This document shows positions 23,701 through 34,940 of a DNA stretch of 64,000 bases, piece after piece; position 1 is the first letter of the stretch; every line of letters begins with the position of its first letter. The DNA comes from Galerina marginata (Eukaryota; Basidiomycota; Agaricomycetes; Agaricales; Galerinaceae). The position numbers and the translations under genes were made by a program. The stretch lies in contig JAECYW010000008.1 in assembly GCA_023014335.1 (NCBI GenBank), positions 2,976,001 through 3,040,000 of the forward strand. Reading direction: 5' to 3'. The notes below the pieces were generated by a model. It saw nothing but the letters and a program-made list of their open reading frames with translations, was not told the origin of the DNA and searched no databases.

Positions 23701-25316
23701 GACGGACTCTGGTATCCTGAAGTTGGTATGGCAACTTTCCACGACAAAGACTGCTTCTTTCAGAAATTTGATTTGAATATGGGATATTGACGGCTTAATT
23801 TGGTTTGGCACTGGCAAGGAGAACCTCTATATGGATGATGCCAAAGCATATTCCCCTTTATATTATGCTGCGTTGGTTGGAATGGGGCAAGTGGCATGTG
23901 GCCTAATAGAGAAGGGGGCAGATGTGAATGCACGGGAAGGATATTATGGGTCTGCACTCCAGGCAGCGTCGTCTAAAGGTCACGAGGCGGTTGTGAAGGC
24001 ACTGTTCAGGAAGGGGGCAGACGTGAATGGACAGGGAGGATATTATGGGTCCGCACTCCAGGCAGCATCATCTAAAGGTCACAAGGCGGTTGTAAAAGCA
24101 CTGCTTAAGAGAGGGGCGGACGTGAATGCACAGGGAGGAGCAGACGGGTCCGCACTTCAGGCAGCATCGGTTGGAGGTTACAAGGCAATCACAAAAGAGC
24201 TGCTTAAGAAGGGGGCAGACGTGAATGCACAAGGAGGATACTATGGGTCTGCACTCAATGCAGCATCGTCTATAGGTCACGAGGCGATTGTGAAAGAGCT
24301 GCTCGAGAAGGGCGCGGATGTGAATGCAGGGGATAGACATTTCGGGTCCACACTTCATGCAGCGTCGTATCATGGTCACGAGGCAGTCGTGAAAGTGCTG
24401 CTTGAGAAGGGGGCAGATGTGAATGCATATGGAGAATCCTATGGAACCGCACTCCAGGTAGCGTCCTTCAATGGTCATGAGGCGATCGTGAAAGTGCTGC
24501 TCGAGAACGGGGCGGACGTGAATGCACAGGGGAAGCAATATGGGTCCGCACTCCATGCAGCATCGTTCAAAGGTCACGAAGCGCTAGCAATAGTGCTGCT
24601 CGAGAAGGGGGCGGACGTTAATGCACAGGCAGGAAGGTACGGGTCCGCACTCCAGGCAGCGTCTTACATAGGTTACGAGGCAGTCGTAAGAGTGCTGCTC
24701 GAGGAGGGGGCAAATGCGAATGCACAGGGAGGATATTTCGGGTCCGCACTCCAGGCAGGGTCATATGAAGGTCACGAGGCAGTTGTGAAAGCGCTGCTCG
24801 AGAAGGGCGCGGATGTGAATGCACAGGGAGGAAGGTATGGGTCCGCCCTCCAGGCAGCGTCGGCCAGAGGTCACGAGGTAATTGTGAAAGTGCTGCTCGA
24901 GAAGGGGGCGGACATGAATGCACAGGGAGGAGAAGATGGGCCCACACTTCAGGCAGCGTCGTCTAATGGTCACGAGGCGATCGTGAAAGTGCTGCTCGAA
25001 AAGGGGGCGGATGTGAATGCACAGGGAGGAAAATACGGGTCCGCACTCCAGGCAGCGTCGGTTGAAGGTCGCGTGACGGTCGTGAAGGTGCTTCTCGAGA
25101 ACGAGGCCGACGTGAATACGGTGAACATGGACAGGGTCTCAAATCATAGTGTTCGGAAACTGCTTATGGAGGCAAAAGGGTATGCCTATCTACTCCCAGG
25201 CTACCGAGTTACTTCATTGTTAATGGTACTCACCCTATTTCCGTGTTACAGGTCCCAGGAATCCTCGTCTGTTGTTGCAGCAGCTCGAGGTATTTAGGAT
25301 GGCGGCCAACCTATAA
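20742..25316 (+). CDS. NACHT-domain NLR with ankyrin repeats
   Basis: ATG at 20742 (MATDRPLLLNALLG) starts a gene of a dozen or more exons. The N-terminus has a beta-rich part (YSVRLYVDD, LKWEW, KIAVYRGFG), then a helical part (HPILNASWTIISSLYQAVQ; VIEEISRQSLQVASLIHEY). The NACHT domain follows. It has FLWIKGKAGSGKSVLC (Walker A) with the P-loop on a 25-nt exon (22372-22396), then VYIVIDALDECADRE (Walker B), the sensor-like LHIMVSSRPEQDIEE, and a winged-helix-like part (LPQGLDEIYERML; LSHFSVKEYLLSERI). The C-terminus has thirteen ankyrin repeats from 23831; twelve are 33-residue units encoded by 99-bp tandem DNA repeats. A last intron gives the tail NPRLLLQQLEVFRMAANL to TAA 25316; unspliced read-through would stop at 25297. 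Such proteins act as cytosolic sensors in fungal non-self recognition and programmed cell death. Confidence 0.85.
23942..25129 (+). repeat. Twelve tandem 99-bp ankyrin-coding repeats
   Basis: Each 99-bp unit encodes 33 residues of the form xxGSALQAASxxGHEAVVKxL plus LEKGADVNAQGG. The units are in perfect register from 23942 to 25129. Most of the backbone is shared between units, while a few codons change sharply. High internal conservation of this kind indicates repeat shuffling or gene conversion. Confidence 0.85.
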
Positions 25317-28300
25317 CGCATCAGTGTAAATCTTTGTCATGGAAATTCAGCTCGCCCGTTAGTAGTTCATTCGACCTTCGAATTCGTACCTTTTCACCGC
25401 ATCTCTATTTTGTTACTCTCGTTAGCGGCGAAAACTGTGGATGGAATGTTTAGATCGATTATTGCATAACCGTGGAACTTGGGAAAAGAAGATTTGGGGA
25501 TACTTAAGCGCCGTTTGATAAAGAAAGGTCTCTGCGGCATTGCCGCTAGGAACTGGAACTGTGGGCATGATGTTGGTTAATAACCCCGAAAGCTAGCGGT
25601 GTGGTTGTCATTAAGCAGCGAGCACAACAGTAGGAATAGGTAGAGTCGCTTGATCCGCGAGCGTTACAAGGTAGCTGCATTTTGGAGTGCAAGACCCAAT
25701 TCAAACAGAGAGATGGAGCGGAGAGTTCTGTCGTGTGCGAACTCGGGGTGAGACGCACATTGTGGAGCTTACTAGAGTATCAAGATAGCCAGCAGGGGGG
25801 TGATTTGAGATACCCCAGCATCTCAAAATAGGTAATGCAATCGATAAGGACCACAGCGAGAGTTCGAGTTCTTCAGATTAAGCCAAGATTAAGCGGTGCA
25901 CACTAATCCCAGGGTCAATCAAGGTTCAGTTCGAATATTTCAAGACGGAGCCAAGGTTTCCAAAAGGTTTAAGCGTGCAAGCAAGAGTGGACGTCTTCCT
26001 TGTTGTGTTCGTCGTTGTCAGAGATGTTGACGAGGAAGAAACGGCTTCGGCGACCTGCTCCCACTGGCCACCAACTCCCTGCATCATGATCTTATCGTAC
26101 CAGCGCACGGCTTCTTTCTTCTTCTTATACTTATTCGGAACGATAGCCAGCAGATGATGATGGTCAGTCCACTTTTTTTGTGATATCCTTGCCTGACTGA
26201 CCTTGCACTTTTTCTCCTAGCTTCCACCCACTGCGGGCCACTGGATCCAGTATTATTCTAGGCCCTCAAGCATGTTCATTGAGGTAGTTGTGCTTCGATG
26301 CGATGGAGAAGACGATTTTGGATCTACAGTAAGTGTGTTTGGAGGGAGTGAAGGAAGTCAAGTTACTGAAATCTTCCTGTGCAGCTGGACTAGGAAAACG
26401 ACTCATATGTTATCCTACACCCCCGATGCCAACAACGGTCACCGGTCACCTGCAAAGCGACCTAGCCGTCCTTCCCGCACGCGATGAACTGACCCTTTTT
26501 TACGACGCCAATTGTCCGACATTTGAATAATAAGAGCTTTGAACAGTCATCAATCCCACGATTCGAAACTGTCGACTTTGTATCCCCCGCAATCCCTCCT
26601 TCCACTCGGCATTAGCTTATTGAACCTCCAATCATCATATCCTCGTCAAGCTTCAGACCTGGCCACGTCGACATGCTAGCTGTATCCCCTCTTTTATCCG
26701 CAGAGTATCCACCACCAACCAGGCGATCGTCTCCACCCGATGCGGGTTCCCTGACAGCGAAGACCGGGTCGACCCCGATTTCTGGACGTTAGGACGACGG
26801 CACGGCCTGTGGCTGCAACTGCCGCTGCTGCGCCGCTTTTCTGGCATGGACGATGAAGGCTATTGGGAAGGAGAAGCGGATGCCAGGAGGATTAACGAGG
26901 GATGTAATATGTAATATGGAGGAGAGAGGACGTTGGGCAGCCAAGGAACGGCATAAAGGCCGGCCCTGCTCAAGCTCTATTTGTCGAGGTTGAGCTGGAG
27001 GTCTGCCACGAGCATGGACTTCGACGCCATCCATACGGATACTTAAAATTGGCAATGTGAGTACGACTATATACGCTTTTCATCTCCTGATCGAAATCCC
27101 CCAGCTTCAGCCCGCGACAAAGTGGGACCTCGAATCCTCGACCAACATTGGACGAGTATATACGCCTACAAACCTCCCAGCACCACCGTCTTTTCACTGC
27201 ATCAAGACAAGACCCTTGCTTCCGTTCTTCCCGGTGCGGAACGACGGCACTATTAGCTACGAACGTTGGCCATCCAGAAGGCAAGAATAGCTTCGGCTTA
27301 CTACTCCTTGGACGACGACTATCCACCCTTCTCCTACCTCTCCCTCCCACACCTACCTTGCCACGTTCACTTGAAGAGCTACAACACCCCCGTCCTTCAC
27401 GCTACTGCACGACGACCAGCACCTCGTCGTCCTCTCTGTCGCTTCTCAGACATCCGTCGACGCCTTCTACTTCAATGTCGTCTATCTAACGCAGTTCGCA
27501 GTGTGGTTGGGCACTGACTTCTCCGCTTCGCGGTCCTTCGAGGATTAAACCGCTGTTGGCTGGGGTCAGTAAGCTTTCAAGGCTGGTTGTAGTCGTGCGG
27601 AGTGGTGCCTGTGGACTGGGCTAGAGTCTAGGTCCCCAAACGAGCAGGAGAAGGAGGAGGAGACAGTCTTGGAGACTCGGAAGTCCTAGCCTGGGCTATC
27701 CGGAATCCCGGCCCGCAGTTGTGCCTGGCTGTTTTTCGCCTCGTCAAAAAACCAATTTCCTTCCCTCCATTCGTCAGGACGATCCACCTCGCTGTCGTCG
27801 GCCATAGTTGTTCGCATATCAAACATCGCGTAGCCGCCGTTTCCGACCTCTCCATCGTCATCTTGAGGATTATTTTACCTTCAACTCCCCGGGTCTTTTC
27901 ATCAACTCCGAGGCCCGACCTCCGTTCCTCAGCATGATTTTCCTCGTTATCGTCGGCCTTGATGTTTCGAACATCCGAGTTGACGTACCCAGCTTCTTTT
28001 TCTGAGTTTGGGGTTTCAGGTTTCAACGTTCAACGCCAATTCGCCTTCGACTGGGTCAGCGTGTACAGCTGGATCTGAATTTCTGAAACTCGACTTGGTA
28101 TACATTTTGTTGTCGACGGCTGCTGCTCGTGCCTCCTCTCTCGATATCCTCTCTTCCCGTGTCGAGCCTCGGAGGCAGTCGAGCAACCCTCTGACATCGA
28201 CAATGTTGGCGCCACGGGTATGCGGCTGGGCCATGCCCCGAGATCGAGTTTTTGCAAACTTGTCAATTGATCATATCGATGACGCTGTCGGGTGGAAGAG

Positions 28301-28467
28301 TTGACGATTATCTCTCTCTCAGCGTGAAAGGCCGAAGCTAGGAGTCGGGATGTGTCCGTAGAGGGGGGGTGGAGGACGGCAGGAGGAGTGGAGGACGGGT
28401 CATAGGTGGCGGACGTCAGAGATCATGCCTTTGGGAAGCGGACGGGGTGGAGTTTGGATGTGGAATA
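25317..28467. other. Gene-poor region
   Basis: About 3.1 kb with no gene I can support. Frames up to 132 codons (27628-28026, minus) and several GC-rich, low-stop stretches between 26.6 and 28.4 kb lack recognisable domains and conserved splice structure. It separates the NLR from the broken GDT1 copy and may be decayed duplicated or transposon-derived DNA, but I find no terminal repeats or transposase motif. Confidence 0.4.
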
Positions 28468-28989
28468 ACAAAGATCTCTGTCAAGCATGGTACGCTGTCG
28501 CCCCTCTTGCAGTTCTGGGTGCAGTCGATTTAATTGCGTCCGTTATTGCAGTTGCTTACGGAGACTCCGTTCTCTTCCTCCTATTCGGCGTCACCTATCT
28601 CTACTCGAGTATGGGGCTTTTGCCATGTCAGCGGACGTCGAGATGTCCATCCCCATCAGTGCCGATTCCCAAACTGTCGTTTGATAACTAACCAACCAAG
28701 CTCGAAACTCACAGCCGAAATTCAACAATAATCTAAAACACGACCTCAGCATCAACCACATAATCAATGACATTCGGACGTACATGCACATACACCGACA
28801 TATTCCCCACATCTACCTCCACGCATCATAACTAATTTATGTACAAGGTTCGATCCTCGACTGTCCAGACCCTATATTTCTTACCCGGAAATTTTTGTTC
28901 GCCTTCGTTTTATATACTTACTTATTGTATACCCATTTTATAGATGAAGTCTTTTTTTCTGTTCTTTGGGTTTCGTTAAGGCTCGCATT
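28468..28989 (+). pseudogene. Truncated duplicate of the GDT1-like gene 3' end
   Basis: This block copies 19909-20496: the end of the third exon (ISVKH), the last intron, the last exon (YGDSVLFLLFGVTYLY) and 3' flank. It lacks the start, both ExGD motifs and everything upstream. Relative to the source, the exon has an 8-bp insertion after the LYLY/TYLY codons (source tacgaagcc, copy tactcgagtatggggct), which shifts the frame before the AMSADVEM tail. A gap of about 65 bp removes part of the 3' flank. It cannot encode an exchanger. An 88-codon frame (28425-28691) that reads through the former intron is not taken as a gene. Confidence 0.8.
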
Positions 28990-29584
28990 GTGACTCCTTC
29001 GACTGGCATTAACTTCGTTCGGGCAACGTATTTGGTCAAAAGGCGAATGTCGGTCATCGTATTAAAGGCAACACCCAACGAGCTCAAAGGTGAGTTGTGG
29101 GCTTCCTCGTGGTGTCCTGGTCTGATTCTCGTTCTTGGGTGATTCCACCCCTTAATAACTGCTTGCTCACATCGAGATTCCCTACCTCCATATCCCCGTC
29201 CTTCCTTGGATGAATACCGGGAGCTTTCCGGAGATCCAGATCGGGAAGCGGGACTGCATTAATAGCGGATTAGGTCATACTATAGCGGATCATTATCTCT
29301 GATCGCGCCCCTAGGACGCGGAGGCTGCACTTCGCCGCCATGCAGCGCAGTTCGGGTAGCCACATCTGGTAGTAAACCCTCAAAACTTTACCAATCTCGC
29401 TTCCAGCTGGTGCTGGCGCTCTTTTTCATTTCTTGGCAAGAGAGATTTGAAAGCAAATGACCAATCAACGGTGAAGACGGGGGGAGTCCATAAGACACTG
29501 TTGGTAACCGATCGATTTTGGGATATTTGAGACAAGGATTTCTGCTCTTAAATTCTGTTCTCTATCTCTTTCCTCTCGCTGCCC
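28990..29584. other. Intergenic / promoter of the hydrolase gene
   Basis: About 600 bp. The last 40 bases before the ATG at 29585 are pyrimidine-rich (ttctgttctctatctctttc), the usual look of a fungal transcription start region. No TATA element is obvious. Confidence 0.4.
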
Positions 29585-30781
29585 ATGGCTCTAGAGAAGC
29601 TCCGCATTGTCGATTCTGGCGTCGAGATCGCATATTATGACAGCGGTACTCCAGAACAGCAGACCTACACCACCATCGTTGCTGTCCATGGCATGTGCTT
29701 TTCTTCAGGCGAGTCGCTTTCCTCGATACTGCGTTCTGGCTTGCTGACTCTTTCTATATGCAGCTATATTCAAGAAAGTGGGAGCCATCGCGCCAGGAAA
29801 AGGAATCCGCTTCATTGCCTTAAACCGTCGCAACTACCCGGGATCTAGCCCCTTCACCCCCGAAGAACTGGACGTCGTTCTCAAAGGCACGGAAGAGGAG
29901 AAAGACGCGTGGATGAAAGACCGTGGTCACGAGGTTGGCAAGTTCATCAGTCAAATAATCCAGGAGAAAAATCTACCGCCCATTTCGCCAGACGGAAAAG
30001 CAGGCGGGATCGTTCTTCTGGGATGGTCGCTCGGTGTCGGAGAGACTAACGCAGCCATAGCTCATGCCGACACTCTCCCTTCGTCTATCCGCGACCGGAT
30101 CAAGTCCTATATTCGCGCCTATGTCCTCCAGGGTTCGTATTTCCTATTTTTCGAACCTACACTCCTCACTGATCTCTTCCGAATATAGAATGTGCGCCAA
30201 TCATTCTTGGGCTTCCTATGCCTGAGAAAAACTGGGCTCCATTTGTCGTTGAGGGCATCCCGGCGGATAAACGTTTACCCTTCTTCGTCCAGTGGCTCAC
30301 TTCGTATTTCGATCACGGCGACCTTTCCAAACGCGACCTCGATTCTCTCGAGTATGTGGTCCCGTCTACCTCGAAACCCGGCAGTATCTACAACATGTCC
30401 AAAGCTGATCAAGAGGAAATCATATGCGTAGGCCAGGAAGCGGCTGTTGAGGGCGCTTATATGGTCGGGTTCGGCAACCAGTTCAATACCAATTATCGGA
30501 AAGCCCTATTCGATCCTGTCACACGCGCATTATTCCCGAAAATGAAGATCACCTACATGGTGGGGGATAAATCTGGCTCGTACGCCATCGCCTCGCTTTG
30601 GGTTCTTGAGGATGACTCGGAGAAGGCAGGGAAAAACTCGATCAATTTTAAGGTGGCTCCTGGATGCAATCATTTTGTAAGGATATATTCGTTATGTCAG
30701 TGCTATATGCTTATATTCCTCTCTAAGGTTCAATGGGACGACCCAGAACAAGCGGTCGATCTTTATATGTCCTGTGCATGA
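29585..30781 (+). CDS. Alpha/beta-hydrolase fold protein
   Basis: ATG at 29585 (MALEKLRIVDSGVEIAYYDS) leads to the oxyanion-hole strand TTIVAVHGMCFSS. A GC-AG intron (29709-29763, donor CAG/GCGAGT) joins in phase to AIFKKVGAIAPGKGIRFIAL and NRRNYPGSSPF. The nucleophile elbow is LLGWSLGVGE (GxSxG; the serine is likely catalytic). After further introns the cap or core segments WAPFVVEGIPADKRLPFF and ITYMVGDKSG (possible acid) appear. A final exon after NFKVAPGCNHF (likely catalytic His) ends QAVDLYMSCA. About 350 residues, with no signal peptide, so probably intracellular. Fungal relatives are annotated only as alpha/beta hydrolases; the substrate is unknown. Confidence 0.85.
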
Positions 30782-31524
30782 GCCCTGTTTCTCCGACAGC
30801 GCCTCCATATTTATGTCTATTTAATGCCTTGAATTCTTGATTGGCGTTTATTTATTTCTTGCGTAGATATGGTCCTCAAAAGTATACGAAGCCAATTCGA
30901 GGTCGTTATCTCATCTGTTCCTCGATTGTATCGTGGTCTATTGAGGAGAGACTACTCTCAGACGTGCGGTGGTCTCAACATACCTTTATTGGAATTGTTG
31001 TCTGTGCTCACTGCTCATCTGACCGAATATCGAAGGTACTCGGTTTTCGACCCCCCACCGACATGTGATGCCGTTCGGCGTGGTATTAATAGTAGTATCA
31101 CTCTCCCAGATTGGGTCTGCTTGACACCTCGACACCTATCACCTGCAGTTAGATCGAAGATCGAACGGTCCCCTGTTGTGCTGCGGTGGCGTCTTTACAC
31201 AGATATTTCTCTTCAGTTCGGAGTGAACCAATTCCGAGTCAAGTTCATCGCATTCCGAATTCCAACGCCTCCAATTATCCCGTGTTCCACGCTCTAATTT
31301 TTTTCAAGGGAGGTTAGCTATTAATAGAATCCACCTACGGGGATACTTGGTTAACGTTAGGCCTCGCCTCCAGACTGGCAGTCTCCTCGCTCACTGGCCC
31401 CTGCGGAGGCTGCGGTTGATGCCTACCAAATGTTTGCACTGCCACCATTGGGTCGTATTTGTATAAATCTCCACGACATTTTTAACCCCTCTCTTGTTTC
31501 TTCCGACCCCTGACAACAAGCGTT
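30782..31524. other. Intergenic stretch with putative TATA element near its end
   Basis: A 142-codon frame at 30869-31297 has no recognisable domain or upstream signal and is not called. A TATAAAT motif at 31462-31468 lies about 57 bp before the next start codon. Confidence 0.4.
31462..31468 (+). promoter_or_regulatory. Putative TATA element of the DUF7702 gene
   Basis: TATAAAT is located 57 bp upstream of the ATG at 31525, within the usual distance for a fungal core promoter with a short 5' leader. It is assigned from sequence and spacing only. Confidence 0.35.
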
Positions 31525-32709
31525 ATGGGTCACTTCGGACGGGAAGCCAGCGCTGCGCTCGTTTTTCTTATTCTCGTGAGTACTCTTTATGTCAACATTC
31601 CCGGAGAGGATTCATGCCTAACTGGTATTGGTATTTATGCAGTATGTTGGCATCTTCTCGTGGATGCTCTGGGCCTACCTCACGAAGCATATCAAATGGG
31701 GCTCCCGCTGGTTTATCTTGTTTTTCCATGTCGCCATCCGTGTCGCATCTCAGGCCTGCGGTTTAGTATTTGGCATCCAAGGATGGCAAAATCCCAACGT
31801 ACTTTTGGCATTTCTCATCCTGGGTGCGGAGGGTTATTTCACACTGGTATGTACTGCGAACTCGAATAACTGTGTTTTTCGTAGACCGTTCATTCTCTAT
31901 CTTGATAGGTCCTGTGCGCGTTCCGATTCCTCATATCTTGGCATCAGCACAATCTTCCGAGCCACGAATCCTGGCTCGAACCCCGTCAAGCTGATCCCTC
32001 AAAGGCTGCACGCCGGAAACGAATCATTAGGCTTATTATTCTAGGACCGTTCGCTATCTTCTTCTACCATAAACAACCCATGGTCGTCTTTCACACCGTA
32101 CTTATCATTGCGAATGCCGCCATTATTTTCGGTGGCTCGTACCTCTCTGGGGCCGATTTTGCCCACCCCGAGAATGGAGACTTGCAACGGCGTCTTAACG
32201 TCGCGAAGATCACCAGGACCAGTGGGCAAAGCGTATTTTTGGCATGCAATTTCCTGCTTTTGTTCGCAATCCTCGCTACTATTCGCGGAAGGAAACGTGA
32301 TGGAGAACGTAAAACACATCCAACGCTGATCCTCTTGACAATTGCGTGGTTCCCCTTGATGATTCGCGGCATCTTTGGGATTCTACAATCCGCAATTTGG
32401 AGCCTCTCCTATTATAACCGTAAGACGCCTCCTTTATTACCCAACTGGTCTGTTGCTTATGTACAATCCCAGCTGATAATTACGATGAGACGGGCTTTGA
32501 CGCTCGATTTGTGGCTATTGAATATATGCTGGGCGTCCTAACTGAATGGCTCTCGTACGTCTATCGTCTATATGGATCTTCTCATTGATGATAAATCTTT
32601 GCCTTCTAGATGTCTGCTCCTCATCATGACCTATTACACCTCGCTTGATGATCCTTCAAAGGGGGATATTGTACGCAAAGAGAAGAAGGTGCAGGACAGC
32701 GAATCATAA
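31525..32709 (+). CDS. DUF7702-type seven-helix membrane protein
   Basis: ATG at 31525 (MGHFGREASAALVFLIL) continues after a GTGAGT intron with YVGIFSWMLWAYLTKHIKWG, then WFILFFHVAIRVASQACGLV and LLAFLILGAEGYFTLVLCAF. A basic loop follows (ARRKRIIRLIIL), then VVFHTVLIIANAAIIFGGSY, a long loop with GADFAHPENG, and VFLACNFLLLFAILAT. The remaining pieces are WFPLMIRGIFGILQSA, RFVAIEYMLGVLTEWLS and CLLLIMTYYTSL, with stop at 32709. Five or more exons and seven hydrophobic segments match the fungal DUF7702 family of uncharacterised membrane proteins. The motif R-G-x-x-G-x-x-Q-x-A resembles that of related RTA1-like proteins. Function is unknown; a role in sensing or lipid efflux would be speculation. 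Confidence 0.8.
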
Positions 32710-33397
32710 AGTACTTCAATACCCTTGCCTTTATCCTAGACCATCTTCGAGATACCACGACTGCAGTTTACGCACCTTAATATAAGATCGTTCAAAGATC
32801 GTCCCAAAATGCGAGTTCATTCTATTTTGCTCTACAAAGCCACAGATATTAGGAAGTTATCCTCTAGACCCCAAATGTATAGTTTTTTCACCGTTATAGG
32901 GCAAATGCCTTTTCAGTTTTCAAAGAAGCCCGTCGGTGGGCTAAATGTTTTGGCGGTCATCAGTATGAAATTGTCAACGCTTATCCTCGACATCAAAATA
33001 AGTTGCGTTTATTTCGACCGCGAACAAATAGGCAATGGTGAAGAAAAAATTCGTGCGCAACAGTCCCAGGAAACACGAACTCAAAAATTCCACTAACAGC
33101 CAAAAACAGTCGAATCCGAGAATCATGAACAGAAAGCAGCAGAAAGAATACCTTGAGGAGTGGATCGCAAAAGAAGATCATTACGAGAGGATAACAATAG
33201 CAACGAATGGATTGGAGTATGTAAGAGGTTGCGTCGTCAGTCAGGCCGCGCCACAGACAGTTTTGGGTTAGTAGTCGTTAGCAGTTAGTCGATAGCTGTT
33301 TGCTTCTTTATGACACGCGAATCCACACCATCTTCCGTTGTTTATTTTCGTGAGCTATCGTGTTATGTGTCGACGCCAAGCTAGTGAGTATTTCCAG
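32710..33397. other. Intergenic stretch
   Basis: About 690 bp between the stops of two convergent genes. It holds only short frames without domains, so it should contain both 3' ends. Confidence 0.4.
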
Positions 33398-34940
33398 CTA
33401 AAGAAGAGCCGTCGGAGAGTTATAGTAGCAGGAACACAACCCGACCAGAGAGCCGTCGCAGGAGATTCGGAAGCCATCCAGACACCACGGCGCGTCTTCT
33501 GGGTTCACAGTCAAAGTCCAAAGATGAAGCTCAGGGCAAGGTTTCGAATCGGATTCTGATGAAGAGTTTGAGGAAAGCGAAGGATCGGCGTTGATAGGCG
33601 AAGGAGAACGAGCACCGTTTCCGGCATGCGAGCCATCATCTGGGTCGTGAGCTTCGAGCATACAGATGTCCAGTACGGGCGTCGACGCGCATGCACTCAT
33701 GGGGATGCGTTGATACGAAGTCAAGGGAAGAAGGTGAGTCGGGTAGTAGCCGGCTGTTTCTAGGAGGGTGAAAGATTCCCAGAGAGATTCTAGAGAGGAA
33801 ATGAAGTGAGCGTTACGAAATGGTTTTTGGGTAAAATTAGAACAAGAGGATCGAGAATCTGTACCTCTATCCGAGTGTGTTCTGGTGAAGGTTAGCGGGT
33901 GTAAAAAGTCTTCGTGGATAGGAGCACTAGATATCGCAGAACGCTCGTCTTCGACAGTCGTCGACTGATCAACGGCAGATGAAACGAGAGCTGGACTTGG
34001 CGAACTAGCGGGAGGCGAACTAGGCGGTAGAGAGCCGGATTCGCAAGAAAATTGGAGGTACAGAGGGCGAATTGGGCGCGGAGAAAGTACTTCCAGTGAC
34101 GATTCATGAATATATGCGCTTTTGTCCCCAAATTCGTAGCCCGATTGCATCAGAGAATGCTCAAGGTCGTCTACCAGAGTCGTTCCAGAAGAGTCTAAAG
34201 CCAAGGAATCACCCCAGTCGGCGTCAGAAGCTGGTATATGCGCATCAGAGGGAGTAATAGCAGGCTTTTTTCCAAGAAAAGTGTCTTGGTCTGAAGTCCT
34301 ATTGTCGACAGAACGTTCTCCGCAGCCAGGAGTGTCCGAAATGTGGTCCGTAGCTCCAGACGACAAGGGAGTCGGCGCAGACACGGGCTCTTCGGGGGCT
34401 TTCTCCTCCTCTGATTCGTCCTCTTCCTCCTTGACCGCCATCGCTGTCAAAACTGGTATCACGGGCGGAGAGCCCACCTCTAACTCGTAAGTCTCCAGTG
34501 GGATCTTGATTCTGAGCTTCTTCGCTACCCTCTTGCGCCTGTACCACCAGCTGTGGATGTTTGCAGGGTTGAGATTACGTGCGATGGCCCAAGCTTTGCG
34601 CGATTTGACAGAGGGAATGCGAATGTCCGCTGGCCAGAGATTGTTAAGCTCGTCGAAGTGGACTACCTGCGTTGGCTGATATCCGGTCTCTGTAAAACCA
34701 GAAGACAAGGGCTAGCCAGGTTCAAAAAAGAGATATAACAAGTGAAGAAGCCAAAAGAAAGCGCATGAAAGACGTTCAAAATGAGCACTAGCTAGCAGAC
34801 GAGGTGGTTGAATGAATCCGAACTTTCGCAGTCACCAGCTCGGGTTCCGTGTTCTCTATTTTCAATTCGAGCTTTATTCGTTCCAAGTTGGGAGATTTTC
34901 TTCGAGCAGAACGCTTGGGACGTTGGTCTGCCTTGGGCAT
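33398..34940 (-). CDS. Homeodomain-like transcription factor
   Basis: Exon 1 (34940-34836, 35 codons, MPKADQRPKRSARRKSPN) is very basic. A 148-nt intron (donor CTG/GTGACT, second AG of cagag as acceptor) joins in phase to exon 2 (34687-33398). The total is 464 residues. Residues about 40-95 form a homeodomain-like unit: LNNLWPADIRIPSVKSRKAW (helices 1-2) and NPANIHSWWYRRKRVAKK (recognition helix). The helix ends in a strongly basic stretch usable for nuclear import. Directly after come LETYELEV and an acidic Glu-rich segment (EEEDESEEEK), a likely activation region, then a long Ser/Pro-rich tail. Where typical homeodomains have WFxNRR, this one has WWYRRK, so the invariant Asn is replaced. 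It is probably a nuclear DNA-binding regulator; the neighbourhood shows no mating-type partner. Confidence 0.72.

Noticed and set aside
24068..24973. Long minus-strand frames (up to 169 codons) opposite the ankyrin repeats
   Set aside because: They are periodic mirror images of the 99-bp repeats, repeat every 33 residues with no independent features, and the plus strand has clear ankyrin coding.
28425..28691. 88-codon frame with hydrophobic stretch as a new small membrane protein
   Set aside because: It is the decayed GDT1 copy read through its former intron and then out of frame; no independent start context or domain.
30869..31297. 142-codon frame after the hydrolase gene
   Set aside because: No recognisable domain, no promoter signal and unusual composition; length alone is not enough in this base composition.
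33798..34600. Homeodomain gene as part of a mating-type (HD1/HD2) locus
   Set aside because: No divergently transcribed second homeodomain gene and no mitochondrial intermediate peptidase neighbour is present in the window.
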